This document shows positions 7,856 through 17,512 of a DNA stretch of 64,000 nucleotides, piece by piece. The translations under genes and the position numbers were made by a program. Within the stretch, counting starts at the first letter, position 1. Each line of letters begins with the position of its first letter. The stretch is from Streptomyces celluloflavus (GTDB lineage: Bacteria > Actinomycetota > Actinomycetes > Streptomycetales > Streptomycetaceae): contig JOEL01000001.1 in the NCBI GenBank assembly GCA_000720995.1, forward strand, positions 248,001 through 312,000, given 5' to 3'. The notes below the pieces were generated by a model, which was not told where the DNA came from, ran no database searches, and saw nothing but the letters and a program-made list of their open reading frames with translations.

Positions 7856-9187
7856 TTGGCAGGTTCTTCGCTGGAAGCAATCGTGCTGGTCGACATCGCC
7901 GTCGTGCTGCTGATAGGAGTCGCTCTCGCACCGCTGCGGACCCGTCTGCGGCAGCCGGTGGTGGTCGGGGAGATCGCGGTCGGTGTGCTGCTCGGGCCGA
8001 GCGTGCTGGGCCTGCTGCCGGGGAATCTGCCGGCGAAGGTCTTCCCGGTCGAGGTGCGCAGCCACCTGTCGGTGATCGCCCAAGTAGGCATCGTCCTCTT
8101 CATGTTCGTGGCGGGCTGGGAACTCGAATTCCATTTGCTGCGTGGCCGGGTCCGCTCCGTACTCGCCATTACCGCGGCGTCCCTGACCGTGCCCTGCGCA
8201 CTGGCCTCCGCAGTGGCTTTCGCGCTCTTCGCGGGACATTCGAGTCTGGTGCCCGCCCATATCTCGCCGCCGCTCTTCATGCTCTTCATGGGCGTCGTCC
8301 TGTCGGTCAGTTCCCTGTCCGTGATGATCCGCATCCTGGGCGAGAACGGGCTCCAGGGCACCACCGCCGGCGCCATGGCCACCGCGTCCGGCGCGATCAC
8401 CGACCTCGTGGCGTGGTTCGCCTTCGTCTGCCTGATCACGGCGGCGCAGGGACTGAGCACCGGGAATCTGCTCCTCACCCTGGGCCGGGTCACGGCCTAC
8501 TCGCTGGCCATGGGCTTCGTCGTCCGCCCGGTCCTGCGCGCGCTGCTGCGCCGGGTCCACCCGCAGGGCGGACACTCGCTGTTGCTGATCTTCGCCGTCG
8601 GCAGCGGTGTCTTCGTGTCCGCGTGGTTCGCCACCTGCATCGGGATCCATGCCGTGATCGGGGCCTTCACGTTCGGCCTGGTCATGCCACGCGATCTGGA
8701 CCCCGCCGTGCGCCGGGCGATCGCGACGCCCCTGCACCATGTGGGAGCGCTACTGATCCCCGTCTTCTTCGGACTGACCGGCCTGTCCGTCGACATGGGC
8801 GCGCTCGGCTGGGGCGGAGCGCTGGCGCTCACCGCGTTCTTCGTCGTCTCGCTGGGCGGCAAATTCACCGGAACCGCGGTCACCGCGCGCCTGTTCCACC
8901 TGCCGTGGCGCGAAGCGGCGACCGTGGGCGTGCTGGTCAACAGCAAAGGGCTTGGCGAAGTCCTGATGCTCACCATGGGCCGGGAAGCGGGCCTCATCAA
9001 CGACCAGCTCTTCTCCGCGCTGTTCCTGACCGCGCTGCTCATGACCGCCTCCGTCAACCCGCTGGTACGACGCCTGACGCCGAAGGCCGGCAGTACGGAC
9101 CCCGGCGCCGCCGTCCCCGCGCAGCAGCAGGGACCGCACGCGGCCCCGGAGTTGAGCGACGACCACACCACCCGGGGCCCGACCTGA
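7856..9187 (+). CDS. Cation:proton antiporter, CPA2/Kef-type membrane domain
   Basis: 443-aa integral membrane protein with about 12 hydrophobic segments. The N-terminal block LRQPVVVGEIAVGVLLGPS and later GIVLFMFVAGWELE are hallmarks of Na+/H+ exchanger family CPA2; GIHAVIGAFTFGLVMP and NSKGLGEVLML carry the family's polar residues within membrane segments. There is no C-terminal TrkA-N domain, only about 40 polar residues. The start is TTG 7856 with GGAAGG 9 nt upstream; no better start fits. Exports Na+ or K+ in exchange for protons; the ion cannot be told from sequence. Similar exchangers occur next to antibiotic genes, but nothing here shows that. Confidence 0.9.
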   Translation: MAGSSLEAIVLVDIAVVLLIGVALAPLRTRLRQPVVVGEIAVGVLLGPSVLGLLPGNLPAKVFPVEVRSHLSVIAQVGIVLFMFVAGWELEFHLLRGRVRSVLAITAASLTVPCALASAVAFALFAGHSSLVPAHISPPLFMLFMGVVLSVSSLSVMIRILGENGLQGTTAGAMATASGAITDLVAWFAFVCLITAAQGLSTGNLLLTLGRVTAYSLAMGFVVRPVLRALLRRVHPQGGHSLLLIFAVGSGVFVSAWFATCIGIHAVIGAFTFGLVMPRDLDPAVRRAIATPLHHVGALLIPVFFGLTGLSVDMGALGWGGALALTAFFVVSLGGKFTGTAVTARLFHLPWREAATVGVLVNSKGLGEVLMLTMGREAGLINDQLFSALFLTALLMTASVNPLVRRLTPKAGSTDPGAAVPAQQQGPHAAPELSDDHTTRGPT

Positions 9188-9190
9188 GAC

Positions 9191-9228
9191 CGGGACAGGG
9201 CCGGCCGTGCGGGGCCGGCCCTGTCCCG
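9191..9228. terminator. Bidirectional hairpin terminator
   Basis: 16-bp perfect arms 9191-9206 and 9213-9228 with a 6-nt loop, between the convergent antiporter and nitrilase-family genes. Confidence 0.9.
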
Positions 9229-9260
9229 GGCGGTCGCGAGCGCCGCGGCCTGCCGCGCGG

Positions 9261-10055
9261 CTACAGGCGCCGGTTGGCCAGTACCGCGACGGCGCGGCGG
9301 ACACGGTCGGTCTCGGCAAGATCCACGTCGGCGGTGAGCAGATCCGGTGCCGCGCCCAGCCGGGCGCGTACGGTGCCGTCGGGGGCGGCCAGGAGGCTGT
9401 GGCCGATACCGGTCGGGGCCTTGGTGGGCAGTTCCGGATCGGCCAGCGGATCCGGGGCGGCGTGTCCGACGGCCGCCAGCCAGACCGTCGCGTCCAGGGC
9501 GCGGGCCCGCACCAGCAGTTCCCACTGCGCCAGCTTGCCGGGGCCGGCGCCCCAGGAGGCGGGCAGGACGCTGACGGTCGCCCCGGCGTCCGCGTGTGCC
9601 CGGAACAACTCGGGGAAACGCAGGTCGTAGCAGGTGCCCAGGCCGATACGGACCCCGTCGACATCGATGGTCACCACGCGGGTGCCCGGGGCGACGCTGT
9701 CGGACTCCCGGAACCCGAACGCGTCATACAAGTGAATCTTGTCGTAGGAGTCCTCCACGCCGGGCCCGGTGGCCAGCAGGGTGTTCACGACCCGGCCGTC
9801 CGGCGCGGGCGTGAACATACCGGCGACCACCGTCACCCCGGTCTCCCGGGCCACCGCCCGCACGCCCTCGGCCCACGGTCCGTCCAGCGGTTCGGCCACC
9901 GGACCGAGCGGCACCCCGAAGCGCACCATGGCCGCCTCGGGCAGCACCGCGAGCCGCGCCCCCGCGTGCGCCGCGCGGCGGACATGGTCCTGTACGGCCG
10001 CGAGGTTCTCCTCCGGGTCGGTCGATGCCGTCATCTGGCAGAGTGCGATGCGCAT
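9261..10055 (-). CDS. Carbon-nitrogen hydrolase (nitrilase superfamily)
   Basis: 264-aa amidase-type hydrolase with the full catalytic set: E40 (VLPEAAM), K106 (DKIHLYD) and C142 (GTCYDLRFPEL). This pattern is closest to omega-amidase/Nit2-like and aliphatic amidohydrolase branches, which cleave C-N bonds of small amides. Start ATG 10055 has AAGGAG 8 nt upstream. It stands alone with its own terminator. The substrate is not evident from neighbours. Confidence 0.9.
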   Translation of the reverse strand: MRIALCQMTASTDPEENLAAVQDHVRRAAHAGARLAVLPEAAMVRFGVPLGPVAEPLDGPWAEGVRAVARETGVTVVAGMFTPAPDGRVVNTLLATGPGVEDSYDKIHLYDAFGFRESDSVAPGTRVVTIDVDGVRIGLGTCYDLRFPELFRAHADAGATVSVLPASWGAGPGKLAQWELLVRARALDATVWLAAVGHAAPDPLADPELPTKAPTGIGHSLLAAPDGTVRARLGAAPDLLTADVDLAETDRVRRAVAVLANRRL

Positions 10056-10077
10056 GCGGCTCCTTCTCTCATGGTGA

Positions 10078-10115
10078 TCGATGATCCCCTCGTGATGACC
10101 GATGATGGACGATCG
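10078..10115. repeat. Degenerate 18-bp direct repeat upstream of the nitrilase gene
   Basis: On the minus strand ATCATCGGTCATCACGAG is followed after 3 nt by ATCATCGATCACCATGAG (15/18 identical, period 21 bp, two helical turns). It lies just before the ribosome site of the nitrilase-family gene and could be an operator. The rest of 10116-10384 shows no gene. Confidence 0.4.
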
Positions 10116-10384
10116 CTGATCCATTGTGGTCGGTGGTGGCCGGTGGCGACCGGTATCCGTGGTAGCACGACCGGGACTCGGCCCCCGTACGCGGTCGTGG
10201 CCGGGCATCGTCGCCCGCAGCCCGACGGCACTCCGGCGTCCACGTCGCGATCAGCCTCGCGCCCCGGCCGCACACCCGCAATGGTGACCACGGCGGTGGC
10301 GGCCGAAACGGACGCACATAGACACGAACCCGGCGGCGCCGGGCAGCCGTTGCCGTCCGGGGCGAGCCCGCCGCGCGCGGGCGC

Positions 10385-12772
10385 TCAGCCGGGCCAGGTC
10401 CAGTCGGCGACCTCGGGCAGGTCGGTGCCGTGCGCCCGGATCCAGGCATGGTGGCGGGTGCGGGCATCGGCCATCGCCTGGCGCAGCGCGACGGCGCGTA
10501 CCGCGAGGCCGGGGACCCGGTCCACGACGTCCATCACCAGCCGGTAGCGGTCCAGATCGTTGCGGACAACCATGTCGAAGGGCGTCGTGGTGGTGCCCTC
10601 CTCCTTGTACCCGCGGACGTGCAGATGCTGATGGCCCGCGCGGCGGTAGGCGAGCCGGTGGATCAGCCAGGGGTAGCCGTGATAGGCGAAGATGACCGGT
10701 CTGTCGCGGGTGAACACGGCGTCGTACTCGAAGTCCGGCATCCCGTGCGGGTGCGCGTCGCGCGGCAGCAGCCGGGTCATGTCGACGACATTGACCACCC
10801 GCACCGCCAGCTCCGGCAGATGGTGCCGCAGCAGACCGGCGGCGGCGAGCGTCTCCAGGGTGGGTACGTCGCCGGCGCAGGCCAGGACGACATCCGGTTC
10901 GCGGCTGCCGTCCTCGGTGCCCGCCCACGCCCAGCTGCCGACGCCGCGCGCGCAGTGGGCGCGGGCCTCGTCGAGCGTCAGCCAGTCGAAGCCCGGCTGC
11001 TTGCCGGCCACGATCACATTGACGTAGTCCCGGCTGCGCAGCGCGTGATCGGCCACCGACAGCAGGGTGTTGGCGTCCGGCGGCAGATAGACGCGCACGA
11101 CCTCGGGGCTCTTGTCCAGGATGTGATCGACGAAACCGGGGTCCTGGTGGGAGAAGCCGTTGTGGTCCTGCCGCCAGACATGCGAGGTGAGCAGGTAGTT
11201 GAGGGAGGCGATCGGGCGCCGCCAGGGCAGCCGGCGGGCGGTGCGCAGCCATTTGATGTGCTGGTTGACCATGGAGTCGACGATGTGCGCGAACGCCTCG
11301 TAGCTGGCGAAGAGCCCGTGGCGCCCGGTGAGGAGATAGCCCTCCAGCCACCCCTGGCACAGGTGCTCGGAGAGCACCTCCATGACCCGGCCGTCCCGGG
11401 CGAGGTGTTCGTCGGTGTCGAGGGTCTCGGCCTGCCACGCCTTACCGGTGGCCGTGTAGAGGGCGTCCAGGCGGTTCGAGGCGGTCTCGTCGGGGCCGAC
11501 GACGCGGAAGTCCCGGCGCTCGGCGGTGGCCGCCATGACGGCGGCCAGCAGACCGCCGAGCACCCGGGTGGGCTCGTGCAGGGCCGTGCCCGGCCGCTCG
11601 ACCTTCACCGCGTACCGATCCAGCGGCGGCACCGGCAGCTCCCGCAGCAGCAGACCGCCGTTCGCGTGCGGCGAGGCACCCAGCCGCCGCGCCCCCTCGG
11701 GTATGTACGCGAGGACCTCGGGCCGCGGCCGCCCCGCCGCGTCGAACAACTCGTCCGGCCGGTACGAGCGCAGCCACGCCTCCAGCTGCCGCAGATGGTC
11801 GGGGTTCTCGCGGACCTCGGACAGCGGGACCTGGTGGGCGCGCCAGGTCCCCTCGACGGGCACCCCGTCGACCTCGTGCGGGCCGGTCCAGCCCTTGGGT
11901 GTGCGCAGCACGATCGCGGGCCAGCGCGGACGGTCGCGCACCTCCTCGGAACGGGCCCGGCGCTGGATGTCGGCGATGCGGTCCAGCGCCTGGTCCAGCG
12001 CGGCGGCCATGGCGTCGTGCACCGCTGCCGGGTCGTCACCGGTGACGTGGATCGGGTTGTGGCCGTAGCCGCGCAGCAGTGCGTCGAGTTCGTCCTGGGG
12101 GAGCCGGGCGAGCACCGCCGGGTTGGCGATCTTGTAGCCGTTGAGGTGCAGGACCGGCAGTACGGCGCCGTCGTGCACCGGGTCGAGGAACTTGTTGGCG
12201 TGCCAGGACGCGGCGAGCGGCCCGGTCTCCGCCTCGCCGTCGCCGATCACACAGGTGACGACCAGACCGGGGTTGTCGAACGCCGCGCCGTAGGCATGGG
12301 TGAGGGAGTAGCCCAGTTCGCCGCCTTCGTGGATGGAGCCTGGGGTCTCCGGCGCGACATGACTGGGCACTCCGCCGGGAAAGGAGAACTGCCGGAACAG
12401 CTTCGCCATACCGGACCGGTCCCGGCTCACGTCCGGATAGGTGTCCGAGTAGGTGCCGTCCAGCCAGGAGTTGGCCAGCACGGCGGGGCCGCCGTGGCCG
12501 GGTCCCCAGACGCACAGCGCGTCCAGCGCACGTGCCCTGATGACGCGGTTGAGATGGGTGTACACGAGGTTCAGACCGGGCGTGGTGCCCCAGTGGCCGA
12601 GCAGCCGCGGTTTGACGTGCTCGGGGCGGAGCGGCTCCGCCAGCAGCGGATTGGCCAGCAGGTAGATCTGGCCGACGGCCAGGTAGTTGGCGGCACGCCA
12701 GTGGGCGTCCAGCGCCTGGAGTTCGGCGGGCTCCAGATGGCGCGGTGCGGCCGGCCTGGGGGCGTCGTCCAT
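10385..12772 (-). CDS. xfp: Xylulose-5-phosphate/fructose-6-phosphate phosphoketolase
   Basis: 795 aa, the normal length for the family. Thiamine-diphosphate enzyme cleaving xylulose-5-P (and often fructose-6-P) with phosphate to acetyl-P plus glyceraldehyde-3-P (or erythrose-4-P). Diagnostic blocks are [55 protein letters not shown] and, near the C-terminus, [17 protein letters not shown]. Start ATG 12772 is preceded by GGAGG at 6-nt spacing; the open frame upstream is arginine/proline-rich and not coding. Monocistronic; an acetate kinase partner is not next to it. Confidence 0.96.
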   Translation of the reverse strand: MDDAPRPAAPRHLEPAELQALDAHWRAANYLAVGQIYLLANPLLAEPLRPEHVKPRLLGHWGTTPGLNLVYTHLNRVIRARALDALCVWGPGHGGPAVLANSWLDGTYSDTYPDVSRDRSGMAKLFRQFSFPGGVPSHVAPETPGSIHEGGELGYSLTHAYGAAFDNPGLVVTCVIGDGEAETGPLAASWHANKFLDPVHDGAVLPVLHLNGYKIANPAVLARLPQDELDALLRGYGHNPIHVTGDDPAAVHDAMAAALDQALDRIADIQRRARSEEVRDRPRWPAIVLRTPKGWTGPHEVDGVPVEGTWRAHQVPLSEVRENPDHLRQLEAWLRSYRPDELFDAAGRPRPEVLAYIPEGARRLGASPHANGGLLLRELPVPPLDRYAVKVERPGTALHEPTRVLGGLLAAVMAATAERRDFRVVGPDETASNRLDALYTATGKAWQAETLDTDEHLARDGRVMEVLSEHLCQGWLEGYLLTGRHGLFASYEAFAHIVDSMVNQHIKWLRTARRLPWRRPIASLNYLLTSHVWRQDHNGFSHQDPGFVDHILDKSPEVVRVYLPPDANTLLSVADHALRSRDYVNVIVAGKQPGFDWLTLDEARAHCARGVGSWAWAGTEDGSREPDVVLACAGDVPTLETLAAAGLLRHHLPELAVRVVNVVDMTRLLPRDAHPHGMPDFEYDAVFTRDRPVIFAYHGYPWLIHRLAYRRAGHQHLHVRGYKEEGTTTTPFDMVVRNDLDRYRLVMDVVDRVPGLAVRAVALRQAMADARTRHHAWIRAHGTDLPEVADWTWPG

Positions 12773-13311
12773 GCTGACCTCCTGGCGGGTGGCGGCTCTC
12801 CTCGGACGGTGGTGGCGGCTACGGCCTTCCGGGGAGCGTCCCGGGGGCCCACCGCTCCGGGCCGGCCGGGTGCGCACCGCCTCACCCGGCGCCGGCAGCG
12901 GTTCCGCCGCCCGCTCGCGGGAACGGCCCTGCGTACGAGGGCGATCGGGTGAATCCCGCCGGTACGGAGGCCGTACCGCCTCGGCGAAGCGGCCGACGCC
13001 GGTGCCGCACGTCACGGCGTCCGCGAGGTCCGCCCGCCGTACGCACCGGGCCGCCCCGGCGGAACCGGCCGGCCCGGCAGCTCGGTATCGCCCCCCCGGC
13101 CGCCGACCCGGCGGCGGTACCGGTCGTGCGCCCGCGGTGGCCGTATCCCCGGCCGGGCGGCACACTCACCTTGCGCCGGGCACGCCGCGCCCGCAACCGG
13201 ACCCCCGCCGCGCACGGCTCCGGACGGCGTGCCCCCGGCGGCGGGTTCCGGGGCCGCGACGGGGGGACGGACCGCCGTCGTCATGCCGGGCTCCCATTAC
13301 CGCCACACCTA
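12773..13311. other. Long divergent intergenic region (phosphoketolase / LPMO)
   Basis: About 540 bp of very GC-rich sequence with open frames in all six phases but no ribosome sites or protein family signal. It should hold the phosphoketolase promoter, which I could not place. The right-hand end runs into the LPMO promoter. Confidence 0.4.
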
Positions 13312-13349
13312 TTGACCGTGTGCTGTCAAGCGGTAAAGTCTAGACCAAT
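13312..13349 (+). promoter_or_regulatory. LPMO promoter with overlapping DasR-like site
   Basis: TTGACC at 13312-13317, a 16-nt spacer, then TAAAGT at 13334-13339. Over the -10 lies TAAAGTCTAGACCAAT (13334-13349), 11 of 16 matches to the Streptomyces DasR consensus (ASTGGTCTAGACCAST) with a perfect GTCTAGAC core. DasR is the GlcNAc-responsive repressor of chitin-use genes, so a site here fits the downstream chitin-active oxidase. The transcript would have a leader of about 195 nt. Confidence 0.7.
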
Positions 13350-13540
13350 TGGCGGGCGCGCTCGTGCGGCGCCGCATCCGGTGTCGGCGCCGGGCGGGGC
13401 GGGTGCGGGGTGTGCCGCCGTGGAAAACCTTCGCGTCACTTTCCCCACACCAACGAGGCCGCCCGGGGCGGATGCGCGCTCTCGCGCCGACGCCCGGTCT
13501 CCTGCTTTCGCGCGGCGGCCTCCACCGCGAAAGGGTTGTC

Positions 13541-14059
13541 ATGAACAGGAAAAGGAAGTTGGCCATGTCCGTCGGCGCGGGCCTGGCCCCCCTCCTCGTG
13601 ATGACGCTGCCGGTCAGCCCGGCGAGCGCGCACGGCTACATCGACTCGCCGCCCAGCAGGCAGGCGCAGTGCGCCGCGGGCACCGTCCAATGCGGCCCGA
13701 TCAAGTGGGAGCCGCAGAGCGTCGAAGGCCCCAAGGGACTGTCCAGCTGTAGTGGTGGCAACAGCCAGTTCGCCGATCTCGACGATGACGCCAAGGGCTG
13801 GAAGGTCACCCCGGTCGGCAGCACCACGACCTTCAACTGGACGCTGACGGCACGTCACTCCACCAGTACCTGGCAGTACTTCGTCGGCGGGCGGAAGGTC
13901 GCCGAGTTCAACGACGGCGGCGCGCAGCCGCCCGCGCACGTCTCGCACCAGGTCAACTTCGGCGGCATCACCGGCAAGCAGAAGGTCCTCGCGGTCTGGA
14001 ACATCGCCGACACGGCGAACGCCTTCTATGTCTGCGTGGACGTCAACATCGGCGGCTAG
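13541..14059 (+). CDS. Secreted AA10 lytic polysaccharide monooxygenase (chitin-binding protein)
   Basis: 172-aa precursor. Residues 1-30 are a signal peptide ending ASA; cleavage exposes H31, the copper-brace N-terminal histidine (HGYIDSPPSR), with H106 (TARHSTSTW) as the second histidine ligand. Six cysteines fit disulfides of small AA10 proteins. No carbohydrate-binding module is attached, so it is a compact single-domain enzyme of about 142 mature residues. It oxidatively cleaves crystalline chitin (or cellulose) outside the cell. Start ATG 13541 follows AAGGG. Regulation by DasR is suggested by the site over its promoter, and the window also encodes a GH19 chitinase. Confidence 0.95.
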   Translation: MNRKRKLAMSVGAGLAPLLVMTLPVSPASAHGYIDSPPSRQAQCAAGTVQCGPIKWEPQSVEGPKGLSSCSGGNSQFADLDDDAKGWKVTPVGSTTTFNWTLTARHSTSTWQYFVGGRKVAEFNDGGAQPPAHVSHQVNFGGITGKQKVLAVWNIADTANAFYVCVDVNIGG

Positions 14060-14073
14060 TCCGCCGTACCCGA

Positions 14074-14112
14074 CTCGTCGCCCCGTCGTGCCCACGGCCG
14101 CGGGGCGACGAG
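14074..14112. terminator. Hairpin terminator of the LPMO gene
   Basis: 12-bp arms CTCGTCGCCCCG (14074-14085) and its complement (14101-14112), starting 15 nt after the LPMO stop codon. Confidence 0.85.
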
Positions 14113-14267
14113 GCCGTGGCCGACCGCGGGCGCCCCACGCCGGCGTCGGCCACGGTCACCGGTTCCGGTCACCGTAGGACATCCGGGGGCGTGGACGGAC
14201 GCCCGCTCATCCGGCGGAGGCGAGGCCGGGTTTCGTGTACGAGCGGGGGCCGGGCAGGTACGGGCGC

Positions 14268-14339
14268 GCGCCGGGTTTGGTGTACGCGCCGGACTCCGTG
14301 TGCGCGCCGGGTTTGGCGTACGGCCGGGCTCGCGCGCAC
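14268..14339. repeat. Four tandem 18-bp repeats
   Basis: Units begin at 14268, 14286, 14304 and 14322. Units 1 and 3 differ at one base (GCGCCGGGTTTGGTGTAC and GCGCCGGGTTTGGCGTAC); units 2 and 4 are more diverged, and a further degenerate copy lies near 14222. The surrounding 14113-14756 has no supportable gene; long open frames there lack ribosome sites and translate to Arg/Pro-rich sequence. Confidence 0.6.
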
Positions 14340-14756
14340 GCCGGGATCCGTAGGCGAACCAGTTGGACACGCACCGGACTCCGCGTACAGGTGCGAGCCG
14401 CGCGGAGGGCCCGGCGGGTCCCTCCGCGAGCCGTTCCCGGTCGGCCCCGCCGCTCAGCTGCCGGAGCCGGATGCCCCTCCCGCACGCCGCCGCCGCTTCG
14501 CCCGGCGCCCCCAAGTCGGCGGAAAGAGGCGGAAATCGGCGGTGACGGTTCTCGGCGCGGGTGATCCGCCGGCCGGGGTGTGGAAGCGGGGAGGAACGGG
14601 CGCCGGACAGCAGAGGACCGGACGGGTCGCGCGTAGGTGCGCGGGGCCGCGCGGTCCCGCCGCCGGCCGGGGTGGACCCTGTCGGGTCCGGGAGGGGGAC
14701 CCGTTACGATCGCCCCAGTCATGGCCGTCGTACGTGGCCATCGCCGGGAGGAAGAG

Positions 14757-15704
14757 ATGGGCCTGTTCCGCCGAGGACCGAAGCGGGATCCGCGCGACCT
14801 CGCACGCGATGGGGAGTTCACCTTCTTCTCCGAGCGGGAGGGCGGCGTCTTCAGATCGCAGGTCCGGCAGGCGTTCGCCGAGCAGGGCCTGGAGGTCACC
14901 GCCTACGCGGGCGTGGTCACCGACTCGGCGGGCCGCCAGTTCGGCCTCGGCAACCTCGCGGCGGTGTGCCACCGCGACCGGCGCGGCGAGCGCAGCTGGC
15001 CGGCGCTGATCCGCGACCACGTCGGCAAGGTCCTGCGCACGATGGACGGCCCGCAGCCACTGGAGATCCTCACCGAGGACGAGATCCGGGCCTGCCTCTA
15101 TCCCCGCGTCGTCGCCCAGGAGACGCTGCCCGCCTCGGACTCCTTCCGGTACGGCGGTGAGCCGGCGCCGGGGCTGCGCGAGGTGCTCGCCCTCGACCTG
15201 CCCGAGGCGGTGCAGATGCTCAGCGAGGACTCGCTGACCGACCTCGGGGACGTGGCCGAACTGCGTATCCGGGCGATGAACAATCTGCGGGCGCTGCCCG
15301 TCGAGGGGCACGAGACGGTGCGGCGCGGCGACGGATCGGCGTTCGAGGTGCTGCTCGGTGACTCGTTCTTCACCGCGAGCCGGGTGCTGGTCCTGGACGA
15401 ACTGGTGCAGCGGATCACGGGCACCGGACTCACCGCGGACGGCGCGCTGGTCGCGCTGCCCTTCCGCCACCAGCTGGCCTTCCACCGCATCCAGGACGCC
15501 CAGGTCATCCCGGCGTTGCAGGCCATGGCGCAGTTCGCGGCGGCCGGGCACGAGGACGCGGCGGGCGCGATCAGCCCCAAGGTGTTCTGGTGGCGGCGCG
15601 GCGTGATGACCGCGCTGAGCGAGCCGGACGGCGACGGTCTGCGGGTGGTCGTGGACATGGACTTCCAGAGCATGCTGGAGCGGCTGGTCCAGGACGACGC
15701 CTGA
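14757..15704 (+). CDS. Conserved-type soluble protein, function unknown
   Basis: 315 aa, no signal peptide or membrane segment. Start ATG 14757 has GGGAGGAAGAG just upstream and is preferred over ATG 14721. The sequence is a regular alpha/beta protein with conserved-looking blocks GEFTFFSEREGGVFR, GLGNLAAVCHRD and VVVDMDFQSMLERLV. There is some resemblance in layout to DUF1444-type proteins, but I would not name a family. It is monocistronic and ends before the 15942-15979 hairpin. Confidence 0.75.
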   Translation: MGLFRRGPKRDPRDLARDGEFTFFSEREGGVFRSQVRQAFAEQGLEVTAYAGVVTDSAGRQFGLGNLAAVCHRDRRGERSWPALIRDHVGKVLRTMDGPQPLEILTEDEIRACLYPRVVAQETLPASDSFRYGGEPAPGLREVLALDLPEAVQMLSEDSLTDLGDVAELRIRAMNNLRALPVEGHETVRRGDGSAFEVLLGDSFFTASRVLVLDELVQRITGTGLTADGALVALPFRHQLAFHRIQDAQVIPALQAMAQFAAAGHEDAAGAISPKVFWWRRGVMTALSEPDGDGLRVVVDMDFQSMLERLVQDDA

Positions 15705-15941
15705 CTGCCCGGCCCTTGCCGGATCTCGGGGATCCGTCCCGGGTTCCTCCGGCGGACTTCTCCCGCGCGCGGCCTTCGGCGGCCTCAAGCGCGGTTCTGC
15801 CGGGGGCGATCCGCCCCGTTTCGCCGTTTCCGGGGCCCTGCCCGACGGCCCGTCTGTCCACCCGCCCGGCGGCCGGGAGAAAATTTCTCGCAGAATCTTC
15901 ACGGATCGGGAACCCGAGGTGCCGTATCCCCGTTTTCCCCA

Positions 15942-15979
15942 GTGAGGCCCCGCGTCATCCCCCGTGCGCGGGGCCTCAC
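15942..15979. terminator. Bidirectional hairpin terminator
   Basis: 13-bp arms GTGAGGCCCCGCG (15942-15954) and its complement (15967-15979). It lies between the unknown 315-aa gene and the convergent DUF779 gene. The remainder of 15705-16098 shows no gene. Confidence 0.85.
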
Positions 15980-16098
15980 CATCTCTTCCGCCGGACCGTT
16001 CCTCCCGCGCGGAACCGCCGCACTTCCCCGCGAGGCGCGGTGAATCACCGGTTGGCCACCACGTCAGACGGCGCACGCCGCAGGGCGTATTACGCCGC

Positions 16099-16539
16099 TC
16101 AGTCGCCGAGCCGGTCCAGTTCCTCCTCGGTGAGCAGCCGGGAGCGGACCAGGAAGCGGACGCCCTCGGGAGCCTCCAGGGAGAAGCCGCCGCCGCGCCC
16201 CGGTACGACGTCCACGGTCAGATGCGTATGCCGCCAGAGCGCGAACTGGTCCGCCGCCATCCAGAACTCCACCGGTTCCGCCATCCCCTCGACGGCCAGC
16301 CGCGCCAGCAGCACATCCGACGCTCCGGTACGGAAATCCCCGGCCGGGTAGCACATGGGGGCGCTGCCGTCACAGCAGCCGCCGGACTGGTGGAACATCA
16401 GCGGACCGTGCAGCTCCCGCAGCAGACACAGCAGTTCGGCGGCCGCGGTGGTGAGCGCCACCCGCGAGACCGGAGCGCCCCCCGCCGCCGCGCCATCGGG
16501 AACGGCGCCCTCCGGGGCGCCCGCGTCCGCGGCCGCCAT
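16099..16539 (-). CDS. DUF779 family protein
   Basis: 146 aa as annotated. The conserved core begins at RVALTTAAAELLCLLRELHGP and contains the family's cysteine cluster HQSGGCCDGSAPMCY, then FWMAADQFALWRHTHLTVDVVPG. DUF779 proteins are commonly encoded beside aldehyde dehydrogenases of the ExaC/AldB type and are thought to assist them; no such dehydrogenase is adjacent here. The start is uncertain: ATG 16539 gives a short Ala/Gly-rich lead-in, and ATG 16659 is also in frame, but neither has a clear ribosome site. Confidence 0.8.
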   Translation of the reverse strand: MAAADAGAPEGAVPDGAAAGGAPVSRVALTTAAAELLCLLRELHGPLMFHQSGGCCDGSAPMCYPAGDFRTGASDVLLARLAVEGMAEPVEFWMAADQFALWRHTHLTVDVVPGRGGGFSLEAPEGVRFLVRSRLLTEEELDRLGD

Positions 16540-16998
16540 CAGCGGACCGGCTTCCGCGCAGAGCGGCCGACCCGCAGGTTCTTCGTCCGATGTCCGTACA
16601 CGTATCGACTCCTCACTGACCGGCGCGAACAGCCGCGGTCGACGGATCCGAAGCGACATGACCCGGAACCGGCTCGGAAAGCCCGGCAGCGGCTCGGAAG
16701 CCGTTCGGAAGTGGCTCGGTACAGGCCCGGATCGTGCCCACGGGGGTGCCCGGGATGCGGCCACCCTATGCCGCGGGACGTTGCGAGGAGGTTGCGGACG
16801 AACGGCGCCCGGCACCGGCCGGGGGTGCGCGCGTACGAGGGCTGCCCCCTCCCCGCACGGTCCGTCGATCCGCGGCGGCCGGGCATCGGCCGCCGCCCCG
16901 CCCTCGTGTCCGCCAACGGAAGGGCCGTCGGCCGGGGTGGCGGGCGGGGTCGGCGCGTTGTGCGGAGGGGCGAGCCGCCGCCTGTCAGGCTGCCGGGC

Positions 16999-17295
16999 AT
17001 GATCTTTGCCTTCTCGATCACGCCGCTCGGGGTCGGCGAGCACGTCTCCGACTATGTGGCCGACGCGGTGCGCGTGGTGCGCGCCTCCGGTCTGCCGAAC
17101 CGCACCGATGCCCTGTTCACCTCCATCGAGGGCGAATGGGACGAGGTGCTGCCGGTGATCAAGCAGGCGGTGGACGCCGTGACCGCGCGGGCCCCGCGGG
17201 CCTCGCTCACCCTCAAGGCGGATCTGCGCCCCGGTGTCCGCGGCGGGCTGACCGGCAACGTCGAGAGCGTGGAGCGCCGCCTCGCGGGCGGTTGA
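16999..17295 (+). CDS. MTH1187-family (thiamine-binding-like) small protein
   Basis: 98 aa with the ferredoxin-like fold pattern of the MTH1187/YkoF-type family: FAFSITPLGVGEHVSDYVADAV at the N-terminus, then a helix and a final strand SLTLKADLRPG. Family members bind thiamine or its pyrimidine moiety in the cytosol. Start ATG 16999. It is isolated; no thiamine transport gene lies next to it, so its ligand is not supported by context. Confidence 0.82.
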   Translation: MIFAFSITPLGVGEHVSDYVADAVRVVRASGLPNRTDALFTSIEGEWDEVLPVIKQAVDAVTARAPRASLTLKADLRPGVRGGLTGNVESVERRLAGG

Positions 17296-17414
17296 GCACC
17301 GGCGGAACCGGGCTGCGGCTGCCGCCCGCCGTCCCCTCGTCCCCACTCGGCCTTCGGCGGGGACCGGCGGTGCGCGTATTCCTGGTTCGTCCCCGTCTCA
17401 CTGGTTGGCGGCAT

Positions 17415-17444
17415 TTGACATTAGCTTCCCTTATGGGAGATAAA
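17415..17444 (+). promoter_or_regulatory. Likely promoter of the DUF1684/peptide-ABC operon
   Basis: TTGACA at 17415-17420 and GATAAA at 17439-17444 (18-nt spacer) in an AT-rich island, about 70 nt before the DUF1684 start. The -10 match is moderate. Confidence 0.5.
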
Positions 17445-17512
17445 GAAGATCCTTTGGTTCAAGCTTCACCCAGCGTGGCCGCCGGCGTGGATGCTGACGA
17501 GTTTCTACGCGA

